From the NCBI GenBank assembly GCA_034770075.1, contig CM068380.1, forward strand, positions 80,299,393 through 80,363,392: a DNA stretch of 64,000 nucleotides. Reading direction: 5' to 3'. The notes under the pieces were generated by a model that did not search any database, was not told the origin of the DNA, and saw only the letters and a list, made by a program, of their open reading frames with translations. The translations under genes were made by a program, and so were the position numbers. Positions 25,435 through 37,473 of the stretch are shown in pieces. Each line of letters starts with the position of its first letter. The first letter of the stretch is position 1. The DNA is from Aralia elata. Lineage: Eukaryota; Streptophyta; Magnoliopsida; Apiales; Araliaceae.

Positions 25435-28400
25435 TCAGTTGATCATGTGGTTAGCATTGGGCGTTCTTTGAAGGCTAAACAATGCGTAGTAGGCCCCGGT
25501 GGGTCCTTTCGCGAGCAATGACGAGTGGGTCCCTTTCTCGACCACTTCACCTTTTTCTAACACCGCGATTGTATCACAATTTTGTATGGTACTTAATCTG
25601 TGTGCCACAATCACGCTAGTCCTTCCTACCATAACACGCTTTAGCGTATCTTGAACCACTTTCTCTGATTGACTATCAAGTGCACTTGTGGCCTCGTCTA
25701 ATAATAGCACAACCGGATTTTTTAGAATAGCTCGGGCTATTGCAACGCGTTGCTTTTGACCTCCAGATAGTTGTAATCCTCTATGACCGCACCATGTGTC
25801 ATATCCGTCTTCTAGCCCGGTGATGAAATCGTGAGCATTGGCTGCCTTAGCAGCCTTGATGATCTCCGCTTCATCGGACTTTTCAGATGCTCCATAAATA
25901 ATGTTTTCACGTATAGTACCACCAAATAATGTAGGTTCTTGACTGACAAGTGCAATGTGTTTCCTTAGTGACTTGAGGTGGTATGACTTTATATCTTTCC
26001 CATCAATTTTCACCACACCATTGAGTGGGTCATAGAATCGTTGGATCAGCCCAATTATTGTTGATTTCCCGGACCCACTTTGGCCCACCAATGCCGTTGA
26101 TTTCCCTGCTTCGATTTTGATCGAGAAGCCTTTGAAGATTGTCACATCGGGCCTAGCTGGATATGCAAAGTTCACATTGTGCAACTCTACGTGGCCTGTT
26201 AACTTGTCGGGCTTGGAGCCTTCTGGGTCTTCGGGCTCAATGAGGGTATAGCGGTCCAAGACAGCAAAAACTGACCCAACAGCATCAGAACCTTTGGCAA
26301 GGTCATTAGTCATGGTTCCGGCATCAGCAATAACCCGACCCGTGCTCACTAAGATCATGAAGGTCTCAAAGAGAGCCTTGGCACCAATGAGCCCATCAGC
26401 AATAAGTTTACCACCGTACCAAAAGTCTAAAGCCCAAGTGCATGAGATAAGACTTTGGGAGGTTCCAAGCCCAATACCAGCAAACCATGATTGTCGAATG
26501 CTTTCACGTCGTGGGTCTTCTTGGGCTTGTTCGAGCATTTTGAGGATCCGGGCTTGGGAGGAAAAGGCCGTGACTGTTCGAAGGTTGGACACAGCCTCTG
26601 CTGCGAGCTTGCTACACTCATCTTGGGATTTGATGGCCTTTGAAGACATGCTTTTCAACAGAATACACTTGCAATAGTAGCAAACAGTGATAAGGGGCTG
26701 GACCGCAATCATGACTACTGCGAGCCTCCATGCAATGACAAGGCCCATGGTGCATGCTATTATCACTGCTGAGACTGTCTGGATTATAAGTGCCATGCGA
26801 TCACCTACTAAAGATCTCACCTTCACAAATGCATGTGATATTTAAATCTTAGTGTATGCTTATAGATTTATCAGTAGTTCTCCATATTTCTATACACAAC
26901 ATCTTGAATATTGAGCAAGAACTTATTTTCGTATTAAGCATGTGTTCTTTCTAAACATGTCGATGTGTTTATCACTGGAAATAGTTTATAATTAACAATA
27001 ATTAATCTCTATAATCATGTGGTGTTGCGTTACCGACTCATATTGCAAATTTCAGACTAAATTTGAGTCGGAATTAAAGAGAAATTCAGGTTTGACAAAT
27101 AAATATACGTACCACATTGGCATCTTTGGCAAGCCTAGAACAAACAGCACCGCTAGCATTCTCATCCTGATCAAACCACCCTATCTCGAAAGTAAGTATC
27201 TTGGACAACATTCTTTCTCTAATCCTCTTTGTCAAATACTCGCCCATGGCCGCAAAATTATAATGCTGAATTATGTTAATCAAAAGGGAGAACACCGCCA
27301 ACCCAACAAAACACAGCGCATAAGTCCTCGTTTTCTCTTTAATTTCGCCATGATCAGGCAAGAAGTACACCGATATCATTGATCCCATTGCGAAAGCATA
27401 AAGCGGCTGAACTGCGCCAAATAGAATCGCGCCCAAGCTCCCCAAAAGTCCTTGCTTCCATTCTGGAAGATTCATTGCCAGCAGTCTTTTAAATGAAGGC
27501 ACCGGAAAAACTTGTTCATTGGGAACAGTGGGGACATTATTGGTATTTTCCCCTCGTGCGGCGGAATTGGCTGAGCTGGACCGACTGACCATTGATAATC
27601 TGCGGCTGCTCGTGTTATTATTGTCAATGTTTGATATTGAGGATGAGTAATTAGTGGCGGTAACTGAAAATGGCGCGTCACTTTTCTCGGTTTGTTGGAG
27701 GCGAACTAGGGTGGTGTAAAGGCTGTTTTCGTCTTGGATGAGGTGGTCGTGGGACCCGATTTCTCTGACCTCACCGTTCTGGACGACGGCAATAAGGTCG
27801 GCATTTCGGATGGTGGAGAGGCGGTGGGCGATGATGATGGTGGTGCGGCCGACAGCGGCCTTGTCGAGTGCTTCCTGGACGGCTCGTTCGGACTCGGAGT
27901 CGAGGGCGCTGGTTGCCTCGTCTAGGAGGAGGATACGGGGTGCCTTGATGACGGCTCGGGCAATTGCTATTCTTTGCTTTTGGCCACCAGACATTTGTAC
28001 ACCTCTCTCACCCACCTTTGTTTGTGCATGCATGCATGGATTAGTACGTTATTAACTTATTGTGTAGACTTTACATTTTAGCAAAATTATACAAGAAATT
28101 TTTTGGTGTCAAAAAAAATTGCAATTGTCTGAAAGTGCATCACTGTTTTGCCAAAAGTTTTATCTCCATCGTCTATATATACACACACAAAAACACATTA
28201 ATAGGATACGCGTGGGCCGGGGAATAGATGGTTCAGGAACAGTAAAAACAAATACAAGTGGGTGCATGTTATCTTCTTCCTACGGTATCTTAGTACTAAC
28301 AAAATTTAAGTATTGTATTTTTTTGCACAGACCCATATGGTTGTTTGGTAAAAAAATTAGTGTTTCTATTTCAGAAAGAATCAGATGTCTGGATCTAAGA

Positions 28401-31400
28401 AAGGAACATCATGAATACCTTATTATACGAGTACCCTCATAAATTTAGAATTACTTTTTTATATTATATTCCTAGTTGATTTCTTCTTCTTCAATTTTAA
28501 ACGGAGAGACCATCAACGTCATTCTTCTCCTCCGTTCCGATAAAAGTTCCGACGAGATCTCCTTCTTCCTCTGAACTCACATATATTCTATAAGCACAAG
28601 GCTTGTTGACAATAAAGATCAGATTTTCCTTTCTTGATTCCCAGAAGTTGATTATAGAAGAAATTGATTCTTCTAGATCCTCTGCTTATTTTTAATTGCA
28701 GACGGCAATACAGCACGTTTGGGTCTCAGTTCTATTGGGTCTTTCCATATGAATAGTTATATTGTACATATGGTAAGGAAAATATATTATATAAATCATA
28801 TGTATAGAATACCATCTATTAAAGTAGAATCTATTTTATCATATATGAGTATAATTATTTTTAAATGTTTTAAACATATTAAAGTTTATATAAAGTTCGT
28901 TTAGTTATAAAATTTCAAAATTAGATTTTAATCTCTAATTACATAATAAATATTTTTGAATAAAATTGATTTTTTGATAGTGCATATCATAATTTTCTCA
29001 TAAGAATGTTTGAATTATTCAAAACAATATATAAGGTTAAATTGGTAAATGTCTTAGAAAGTTTAATTTTTAAATAACTTTTTAAATTTTGTTAGTATTT
29101 TAAACGGACACTATTTTACACAGACTTCAAAATTATACGGATTTTAATTATACAATTTTATTAAACACCACCTTAATTTGTTGAGATGATTAAATTAAAG
29201 TGATGACAACTTTCCCTATCAATTAATTAAATAGTCTAACGAAACAATAAGAGAGTTATTAACCGAATAAGTATAATAGAATAAGAGATTTGAACGAATC
29301 ATTCTGTAGTATTTTCTATAGTTTCTAAAGGAGTTGCAGAGCTGCTTCTAGGATAGGAAATTATAAAATTATGGAATATTATACATATAATATTTCCCAC
29401 ACAAAGCAATATTTATTATGTATGTTAAGTGGACTTAAACTTGGTTAATAGATTCAACAATTGCACAATATGAAGAGAAGAGTTGTTCCCCAGTAAAGAA
29501 ACAATCAAATCAGTTTGGTGTATACACTAATACAGTCTGTTCAGCGCACTACACATGCAACTATCCTAATTAATACATGTAACAGAAGTATAAAAAGATT
29601 ATTTGTCAATTTTATTTTGTTTTATAGAAAGGATCACGTCTCCTTTAGTAAGAATATAAATGATATAATATTTTTAAATTTGTTATGATAATTTCATTAT
29701 TATGTTATTATTATTAAAATAGTAAATTATTTTTTAAAGATAAGTATAAAATAAAAGTATATGTTTAATTTTTTATAAAATTTAAAGACATTGATTTTTT
29801 TTCCTTTTTTGTTTGGGAAGGTAGGGAGTAATAAATTAAGGATATAATGCTAATTTTAATTTGATGAGATAATAGGGGTAAAAAAGATGGAAGATGATAA
29901 TGAAGAATGAATAAAGAGGACAAGCAGAACAAACCTGGGTATCATAACCCTGAGGCAACTGACAAATGAAATTATGAGCATTAGAAGCTTTGGCAGCCCC
30001 AATAACCTCGTCCATGTCAGCGTCCTCCTTGCCGAAAAGTATATTCTCCTTAATTGTGGTCGCAAACAGTGCAGGCTCTTGACTCACCAGACCCATTTGT
30101 GACCTCACCCATTTCAGCTGCAGCTTATCTATGGCCACCCCATCAAGGAGTATCTCTCCGCCAAGTGGGTCATAAAATCTCTGCAACAACGCTATCACCG
30201 TTGACTTCCCGGACCCACTTCCGCCCACCAGCGCCACCGCCTTGCCGGCCGGAATTTTCAGGTTCAGGTCTTTGAAGATTGTGGTATCTGGCCTTGATGG
30301 GTAGGCGAATTCAATGTGTTTGAATTCGACTTCCCCTGTTACGTTTTGCAAAATTTGGCCTTCTAAATTGTCGGAATCGATTTTGGGGACCCTGTTTATG
30401 ACTTCCATTATGCGTTCTCCGGCTGCAAATGCTTCTGAGAAGTACTTCACGTTGGATAAACCAGACCCCAATGATCTAATCAAAATAAACTTGGTGATTT
30501 TCAATAAGAGTAGTTATTAATGTTATTTATTTACTAATGTCATTTGTACATAATCCACGGAGGTTATATTTGTTTGCAAAAATATATATTTACTAATGTA
30601 ATTTGTACATAATCCACGGAGGTTATATTTACTAATGTCATTTGAACATAATCCACGAATGTTATATTTGTTTGCAAAAATATATTTTTGAAATTAACAC
30701 TATTTCAAAGTATTTTATTCCATAATGAGAAATTAGTAACCCTTTAAATAATCATATGGACTATTTTTTGTCATTACTAAAGTCATTTATGAAGAATTAT
30801 ATAATCTCATAATAAATGTGGAATAATAGTCCCTCACATTTTAAACTATCAACTGGCTTTATGGGACTAATAATCTTACATTAGGGGACTAATAGTTAAA
30901 TAGTCTAAATTAGTGTTCAATTAAGACGAATAATCCAATTTCTAAATATATTTTTTACGAACAAATATAGCCTAAATGTCTAAATCACTAATGACTCTTG
31001 TGGAGTAATAAGAAGATACATGTCCTAAATGTCTAAATCTCCTGAATGCACCAGGTTGATGTAAAAGTGTGCCATTAAGATTGTTCGGTAAAAGATTTAA
31101 TCTTGTTTAACGCATAAACTGATCCGAAGATATCCTTGCTGTTGAATAAAAAAAAAGTGCTGGAAAATGAAAAAGAAGCGAAGGTATGTACGGTATTAGA
31201 TGATTCACTTACAATCCACCAAAAGCAATAGAAGCACTAACTGCAAAAACAGTTCCTCCATGAGCACCATGGTACATCACCATTCTGCTCCCATAATAAT
31301 ACATGAAGGACCAAATTGCATATACAATTCCATTGCTACCCACGGCCAAGCCTTTTGCTAAGCCCTGCCTTAATCCCAATTCAGTAGTTCCTTGAAGAGC

Positions 31401-32564
31401 TGCAGAATACTCTGTTATAGTTTTACTCTCCCCTACAAACGAATAAACTGTTCTGATTGAGGAAATTGCTTGCTCTGCTATTGTCCCCGCCTTGTTGTAC
31501 TCGTCCCTCATCTTTCTTGCTATTCCCATTAAAGCCCTCCCATAAATCAAACCGGGAATAACAAGAATTACCACAAATGGGAACCCCACTATGGCTAGTC
31601 TCCACAACATCAAGAATGCCGCTAAATATGACCCAAAGAAAGTTGCCACACTCATCACAAATACCGGAACCTATATTTACAGATAATTTAGAATTTAAAT
31701 TTAGTCCCACCAGCATGTAATTACTTGTAAATTCTTATAACTAAAAATAATTTAGAATTTAAATTTAGTCATGACTGCATGTAATTACGATACAGTAAAG
31801 AGACAAAAAAGTTTAAACCTTTTCACTGATAACATCTTGAATAGCAAGGCTATCACTAGAGACGCTAGTGATGACTTCGGCCGTGCTTGTCACGTGCAAA
31901 TCAAAATAACCCACATCTTGCCTTAGCACTGCTTTCAAGTATCTTGCTCTTAATCTTGAAGCTTGTCTCTCCCCTGTTCTTGTCCAACAATACCCCTCTA
32001 AAAAAAACCCCATAAGAAGGAAAAAAAGATAAAAAAAAAATAATACCATAATTAACTAAACCGCCATCAATTAATTTCCTTAGAAAGAAAATTCACACTA
32101 TCATTACCAAGGAAACAAGCCACCCATTGACCACAAGCCAAGTAACAAAAGGCCAATGCATTCTGTAAATTTAATTTCCATGAAATCAAGTCAAGTTAAT
32201 TAACACCATATTCAGAAGATATTTGACATAGTATACATATTTACTTTTATAAAAATGTTGGGTAATCGGACAAAAACTGATCATGTTTTATCTAGATAAA
32301 TTAGACACGTTGATCTGGTTAAATAAATAAATAAATAAATACCTTGTTGATAGAATGGATGAAATCATCATCAGCTTGATTATTGCTTACATTACCAATA
32401 TCGTTCATGAACTTGCTTGTTGTATACAACATCACCGGTGTGGAAAGGCCATCGCCTATGGCTCCAAGTAAGCCGAGCATCATCAAGAACATGTCAGCAC
32501 CATCAGCATGCATGAAAATGGATCGACTTGACCCGATTTTCTTCTTTTCTTGGACCGTTGTCAT
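25435..32564 (-). CDS. ABCB: full-size ABCB transporter (P-glycoprotein/MDR type), copy A, 7 exons, 1247 aa
   Basis: Exons in transcript order: 32343-32564, 32108-32162, 31819-31997, 31213-31670, 29935-30475, 27113-28015, 25435-26820 (3744 nt, all phases close, all introns GT-AG). Layout is TMD1-NBD1-TMD2-NBD2. NBD1 has Walker A GGSGSGKST (about 389), signature MSGGQ (493) and Walker B LLLDEAT (about 514, with D517/E518); its H-loop histidine is at about 549. NBD2 has Walker A GQSGSGKST (1032), LSGGQ (1137) and Walker B with D1161/E1162; its H-loop histidine is at 1193. All catalytic motifs are intact. A Ser/Asn-rich linker (SSSISN...SRRLSM) joins the halves. The start MTTVQEKKKIG and domain order fit the plant ABCB15-like group, plasma-membrane exporters of auxin, alkaloids or other organics; the substrate cannot be inferred. 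Compared with copy B, exon 1 is one codon longer and intron 5 carries about 0.9 kb of extra DNA. Confidence 0.94.
28300..29178. other. extra segment in intron 5 of ABCB copy A
   Basis: Intron 5 sequences of copies A and B align up to the GTAAAAACAAATACAAG block (about 28241) and again from GAGATGATTAAATTAA (about 29181). Copy A has about 880 bp between them that copy B lacks. The segment has no recognisable coding region or clear TIRs; it may be an insertion in A or a deletion in B. Confidence 0.5.
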
Positions 32565-32633
32565 GCTTCACTTGCTCTTGATCTAATTCCTAATTAATTT
32601 CTTACTATCTCTATCCTCCTCTTTGCTCTCTGT

Positions 32634-32645
32634 ATTTATATATAG
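32634..32645 (-). promoter_or_regulatory. TATA box of ABCB copy A
   Basis: The minus strand reads TATATATAAATAC about 70-80 bp upstream of the start codon at 32564. It is conserved in position with copy B and with the truncated third promoter. Confidence 0.55.
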
Positions 32646-33212
32646 AGAGAAGATATATGATCAAAAGAAAGAGGTGGGCAGTGAGATATTGATGATCAGA
32701 CACTTATATATGTATACATGTATGCAGTCAAATAACTTGTGCCGTTGCTTTGAAAAATGTCAATCATTTAATAAGAGCGGAGCAAAGAAAGGAGTGAGGT
32801 GCATTCACACATATATATATATATATAGCATGTGCTAGCTAGTAATAAATTGTACTAGTTTAGTAATTCATCGTATATGTGGCCGATGATTGGAAGATTA
32901 TGGTTGACTTTAAAGTTTAAACTCACTCCGGTAATTAATTTTTATCATTTTTTAATTTAACACAAATATGTCGTGCACGTAGTGACAATGTTGAGTCCCG
33001 GATTCAAATGGCAGCATTTCCAGCTTGATTACACACTCGAAATTGCAGATATGAGGAGATCTGGGTAGATATAACAAAGATAAGAGTTATTGCAAATGTC
33101 TTAAAAATAAATATATGATAAAAAAAATATAATTTATAGTCGATAAATTTTATGACAAATTTAAATTATCACTAACTTGAAATCCTAAACGATAAATACA
33201 TAATAATAACTC

Positions 33213-33810
33213 GATTTTCTTCTTTTTCCGGACCGTTAACATGCTTCACTTGCTCTTCAAATAATTCGAAATTAATTTCTTATTCTCTCTCCTCCTCCTC
33301 CTCTTCCTCTTCTATCTATATTTATATAGAGATACGATGATCAGAAGAAAGGGTTAGTACTGAGATGTTGATGATCTCAGTCTCTTATATGTGTATATAT
33401 GTATGTAGTCAAATAACTTGTGCCGTTGCTTGCTTCGAAAAATATCAATCATTTAACAAGAGCTAGCAAAGAAAAGGAGAGAGGCGCATTCATATATATA
33501 TAGTAATTGTTCTAGGGAATGGATTTGATATTTAAGTATTTATTACACTGATGGCACGTGCATGCTTATTTTCTACTATAACAGTAGTAATAAATTGTAC
33601 TACTAGTTTAATTCATTGTATATGTGGCCGGTGATTAGAAGATGGTGGTTGACTTTAAACTTACTCGAGTAATTTTTATTTTTTTTAATTTAACACAAAT
33701 ATATCCTGCACTTATTTGGCGTCATTAGAGACAATGTCACGGACTCAAATGGCAGCATCTCCAGCTTGATTACACACACGAAAGTGCAAATATGAGGAGA
33801 TCTGGGTAGA
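33213..33810 (-). pseudogene. truncated ABCB 5' end (promoter plus about 11 codons)
   Basis: On the minus strand, 33213-33245 matches the start of ABCB exon 1: an ATG in the GTGAAGCATG context, then codons for a Lys-rich stretch followed by Ile, as in MTTVQEKKKIG but with changes. It is cut off abruptly at 33212. Upstream (33246-33810) the DNA follows the copy B promoter closely, including CACTTGCTCTTCAAATAATTC, the TATA region near 33320 and the distal block ending GAGGAGATCTGGGTAGATA. It is a leftover of another tandem copy, likely from unequal recombination; the intact copy A promoter lies immediately to its left. Confidence 0.8.
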
Positions 33811-33937
33811 TAATTAGGGAGGTTATTTGTCTACAAAAATATAGATATAGATTTATATCTTTAGATTAATTTAAAATAAATAAAATAAATAATGGAAGGA
33901 GGTCCTTGGTGGTTATATATATATATATATATATATA

Positions 33938-34383
33938 GTAGAGATCAGGTGCTTACCCTTAAAAAACTTACCCAGCTTACTTATTAAAAAAGCGTGACTT
34001 TTTTCTCTCTCCTCGCTCAAAAAAACTTCGCGTCATTTTTTCTTCTCTTATTTCTCTCATCTGAAAGAGGCGAGCTAGGAATCACCAAGCTGACGATTCG
34101 AAGGTTCTCCGGGACAACATTCAGGGAAGCACCAAGCCGGCGAGAAGAGGCGGAGTAAAGAGAATCCGTCCCTCATCCGATTCTGGTGAGTTAAAAGAAG
34201 CCCTAAATCCTTGTATGTCTCCAATCCCTATCACTTTTTTATGGGTATTCCAAATCAAGCCCTAATTAAAAATGTTCTCTCTCATTTTCGTGTTTTCAGA
34301 CAAACCAAAGCCCTAATACGAACGAATCTGAGTTCGATTTCTTCTGACATCTGGGATAAGCTTGCAAGGTGCGATTTCTTCAG
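33938..34383 (+). repeat. left terminal inverted repeat of the MULE
   Basis: The mirror copy is 47475-47162 plus, beyond the inserted retrotransposon, 40277-40153. Shared landmarks are AACTTCGCGTCATTTTT, GTATGTCTCCAATCC, GGGTATTCCAAATCAAGCCC and GGGATAAGCTTGCAAGGTGC. The arm includes the leader exon of the transposase, so it likely holds its promoter. Confidence 0.85.
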
Positions 34384-35017
34384 ACAAAGCAAAGCGCTAA
34401 TTGACTTATTCTGCTTTTAAGGTATGTAGATTGTGAAAACCTGAATATTTTACATAGTAGCCCAAATTAATTGTTCGGAGTAATCTCATTAAGCAAATAA
34501 TAGCAGCTAATTTCTACACAGTTAATTAATACTCAATATTTTACATAATGCACTTTTACCCTTTTCTATGAAATTGACTCAATTTCAAAAAATATGACAG
34601 AGAATTTGAAAAAGTTGAAATTGACTCAATTTTCCAGATATGACAGAGAAATTGAAATTATACGAATATTCCAGAAATTTGAGTTTTTATTTGGTTTTTA
34701 TTTGGTTTGCTGGATTGGGCTAAATTATACTAATAATTTTATTTGGTTTGCTGGATTGGAGCATATATGTATTAGTGGTGATACTAATATTATATTGTTG
34801 AATAATCTCAAAGCATAGTCAGAATATTATTAGTGGTGATGCAGTTTGCTTATGTCAGTTTATTTATTTCTTTCTTAAAATGGCACAGTGTCATTCCTGA
34901 AATTTTACAGAATTTGAAAAAGTTGAAATTGATTGTTTATCTCCTTTTATGGAAGTTGAATGACAAGTATTACTTAATCGTTCTTTTAAATTTATTCTCA
35001 GGGAACTGTTGTTTATT

Positions 35018-37473
35018 ATGGATTCTATGAACCTTGAAACTGATAGTTGTGGGGATAATGCAGAAATGAATTTAGATTGCATTTATAATTTTGAAATGGA
35101 GATGGAGAGGGATGACTTGATTGAAGAGGGGTTGAATGTGAGCAATGATAAATCTGTTGTCTACTATCCTCAAGTAGCCGATGAATTTACGCCTAAGCTA
35201 GGTCAAGAATTTCAAACATTAGAGGACGTTCAAACTTTTTACAATACGTATGCAGTACATGCTGGTTTTAGTGTGCAAAAGCATACCGAGAAAAAAAAGG
35301 AGGGAAGCGGTGAGATTATGAGGAAGGAGTATGTGTGTTATAAGCAAGGAAAGGGCAAATTATTAGCCAATGTGGAAGCAAAAAGAAAACGTGGATCTCG
35401 TAAAGAAGGTTGTACTGCAAGAATTGTGGTGGTGAAAAGAAATGGCTTGTACGTAGTAACCATAACTGAAGAGGGGCCATTGTCACCCATTGTCAACCCC
35501 ACATAAGAGACATCTGTTACGATCGCACCGTAATGTGTCAGCTGCCCAAAAATGTTTGAGTCAACAACTTGGCATGGTAAATATACCACAATGCCAACAA
35601 TATAACTTTCTTGCAGTGCAGGCGGGGGGGATTGAAAATATCGGGTGCACGCAACGAGATTTATATAACTTTGAAAGAGACAATCGTAATGAGCTGAAGG
35701 GACAAGATGACGATATGTTAAATGAGTACTTGAAGTTAGAACGACAGAAAAATCCTGCATTCACCTTTACAATTGATACAGACGATGAAAAAAGGATTAC
35801 TCGTTGTTTTTGGGCTGATGCAACTTCGAGACGGGCTTATAGATTTTATGGCGATGTTGTCATTTTTGATACCACGTACAACACTAATCGTTACGGAATG
35901 ATATTTGCACCACTAATGGGGGTTAATAACCATGGTCAAACTATTGTATTTGGTTGTGCATTCTTAAGTGATGAAACCATAGATACTTTTGTTTGGCTTT
36001 TCAAGTGTTTTTTGGATGCAATGCCAGGTGATGCACCTAAGATGATTATCAATGATCAGGATCCGGCTATGACAAACGCCATTTCACATATCCTTCCTAA
36101 GACATTTCATATGTATTGTAGTTGGCACATTTTAACCAAAATTTCAGAGAAGATTGACTCAACAAAATACAGTGCTTATTATAAAGAGTTTGCAGATTGC
36201 ATTTGGAATTCAGAGACTGTGGAAAAGTTTGACTCTACTTGGGTGGAGTTGTTGGAGAAAAGTGGGTTGGCTACTAATAAATGGCTACAATCAATGTATG
36301 ACATCCGTTGTAGATGGGCACCTGCACATGTGAATCATGTTTTCTCAGCTGGCATGTCAAGTAGCCAACGAGCGGAGAGTTCTCATGCGTTTTTTAAAAG
36401 ATTTGTTTCTAAAGGAAATTCACTAGTGGATTTTATGATTCAATTTGGTCGGGGCCTTCAACATCAACGACATGTAGAGTTGGAATCAGATAACAAAGAT
36501 TTGATTGAGAGACCGAGAATGAAAATTGCCAATCACTTCTTAAGTCAAATGGTGGACATTTATACATATTCTATGTATTATAAATTTGAAGACGAGTTGT
36601 GTGAGTCTTTGAATTATAAGTTTGAACTTATGAAAGAGGATGTCAACTACCATGTATATAAGATTTGTCGAAGGAATGTCAACAAGTGTACTGTAAAAGA
36701 AATCCATTATGACAAATCTTGGGATTATGCTACATGCACTTGCAAAAAATTTGAGAGTTTGGGAATCCTATGTCGGCATGTACTAGCTTACTTGAATAAG
36801 TATCATGATCTTGACAAGTTGCCGACAAAATACATTTTATCGAGATGGACAAAGACGACAAAATCAATAAGTGTAATTAATGATAATGGTGTGGCGATAA
36901 AAGATGACAAGTCATACTTACTCTTGCGGAGTCAATTGATTCAACGTTCTTTAAATTTGATTGATAGTGCTCTCACAAATGAAGAAGCCACAAATTTTGT
37001 AAAAGAATGTATAGATAATGGGTATGAGAGGGTGAAGCAAATTATTGAAAAACCTGATTCCGAAAGAAACAAGGAAACAGAGTGTGGTGGAATTAGTGTA
37101 TCCAAGTCAGTTAACATGACTTCTACACATGAACATAGTTATATTGAGCCAAACCACGTGCGAGCAAAAGGGTGTGGCAAAAGGTTAAAGGGTGGCAAAG
37201 AAAGGGCTTTGGGGAAAGCAAAAAGTGCCAAGAGTAGACGTTGTCATACATGTGGGGAAGTTGGTGTGACACACGATAAAAGAAACTGTCCGAAGCTTAA
37301 TAATCTGTAAGAAAGATTTGTGTATTTTGACTTTGCTATTATTTTAAAATTCACTTTGGTATTTGCTCTGTATTTGACTTTAATTTTTGTTTACATGTAG
37401 AGTTGGAGTATCAAATGATGATGCTACGCAGGCTCCGAGTGTAGATAATGATGATGCTGAGATTGATATGTGA
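35018..37473 (+). CDS. MULE transposase (FAR1/FHY3-type), frame broken near its N-terminal third
   Basis: A leader intron 34421-35001 (AAG|GTATGT ... CTCAG) precedes the start at 35018 (MDSMNLETD). Codons 35018-35476 encode a FAR1-type WRKY-GCM1 zinc finger (LEDVQTFYNTYAVHAGFSV, GCTARIVV). Near 35477-35487 the frame shifts, and the main frame runs 35487-37306. It has the MULE DDE core with D in VVIFDTTY, D in INDQDPAM and E in SQRAESSHAF, plus C and H in CSWHI. A SWIM finger follows (CTCKKF...CRHV), then a zinc knuckle (CHTCGEV...NCP). A last intron 37307-37400 (CT|GTAAG ... TGTAG) leads to an acidic C-terminus ending at 37473. The catalytic residues are present, but the frame break means no full-length protein unless it is corrected. 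It would bind the TIRs and catalyse cut-and-paste transposition in the nucleus. Confidence 0.85.

Noticed and set aside
26294..28055. Plus-strand frames opposite ABCB exons (also 52926-53309 and 54373-54637)
   Set aside because: Antisense shadows conserved only because the coding strand is duplicated in both copies.
33929..33937. A 9-bp target duplication for the large MULE
   Set aside because: The left flank is a pure TA run and the right flank is TGTGTGTAT; the two do not match and microsatellite change makes any match meaningless.
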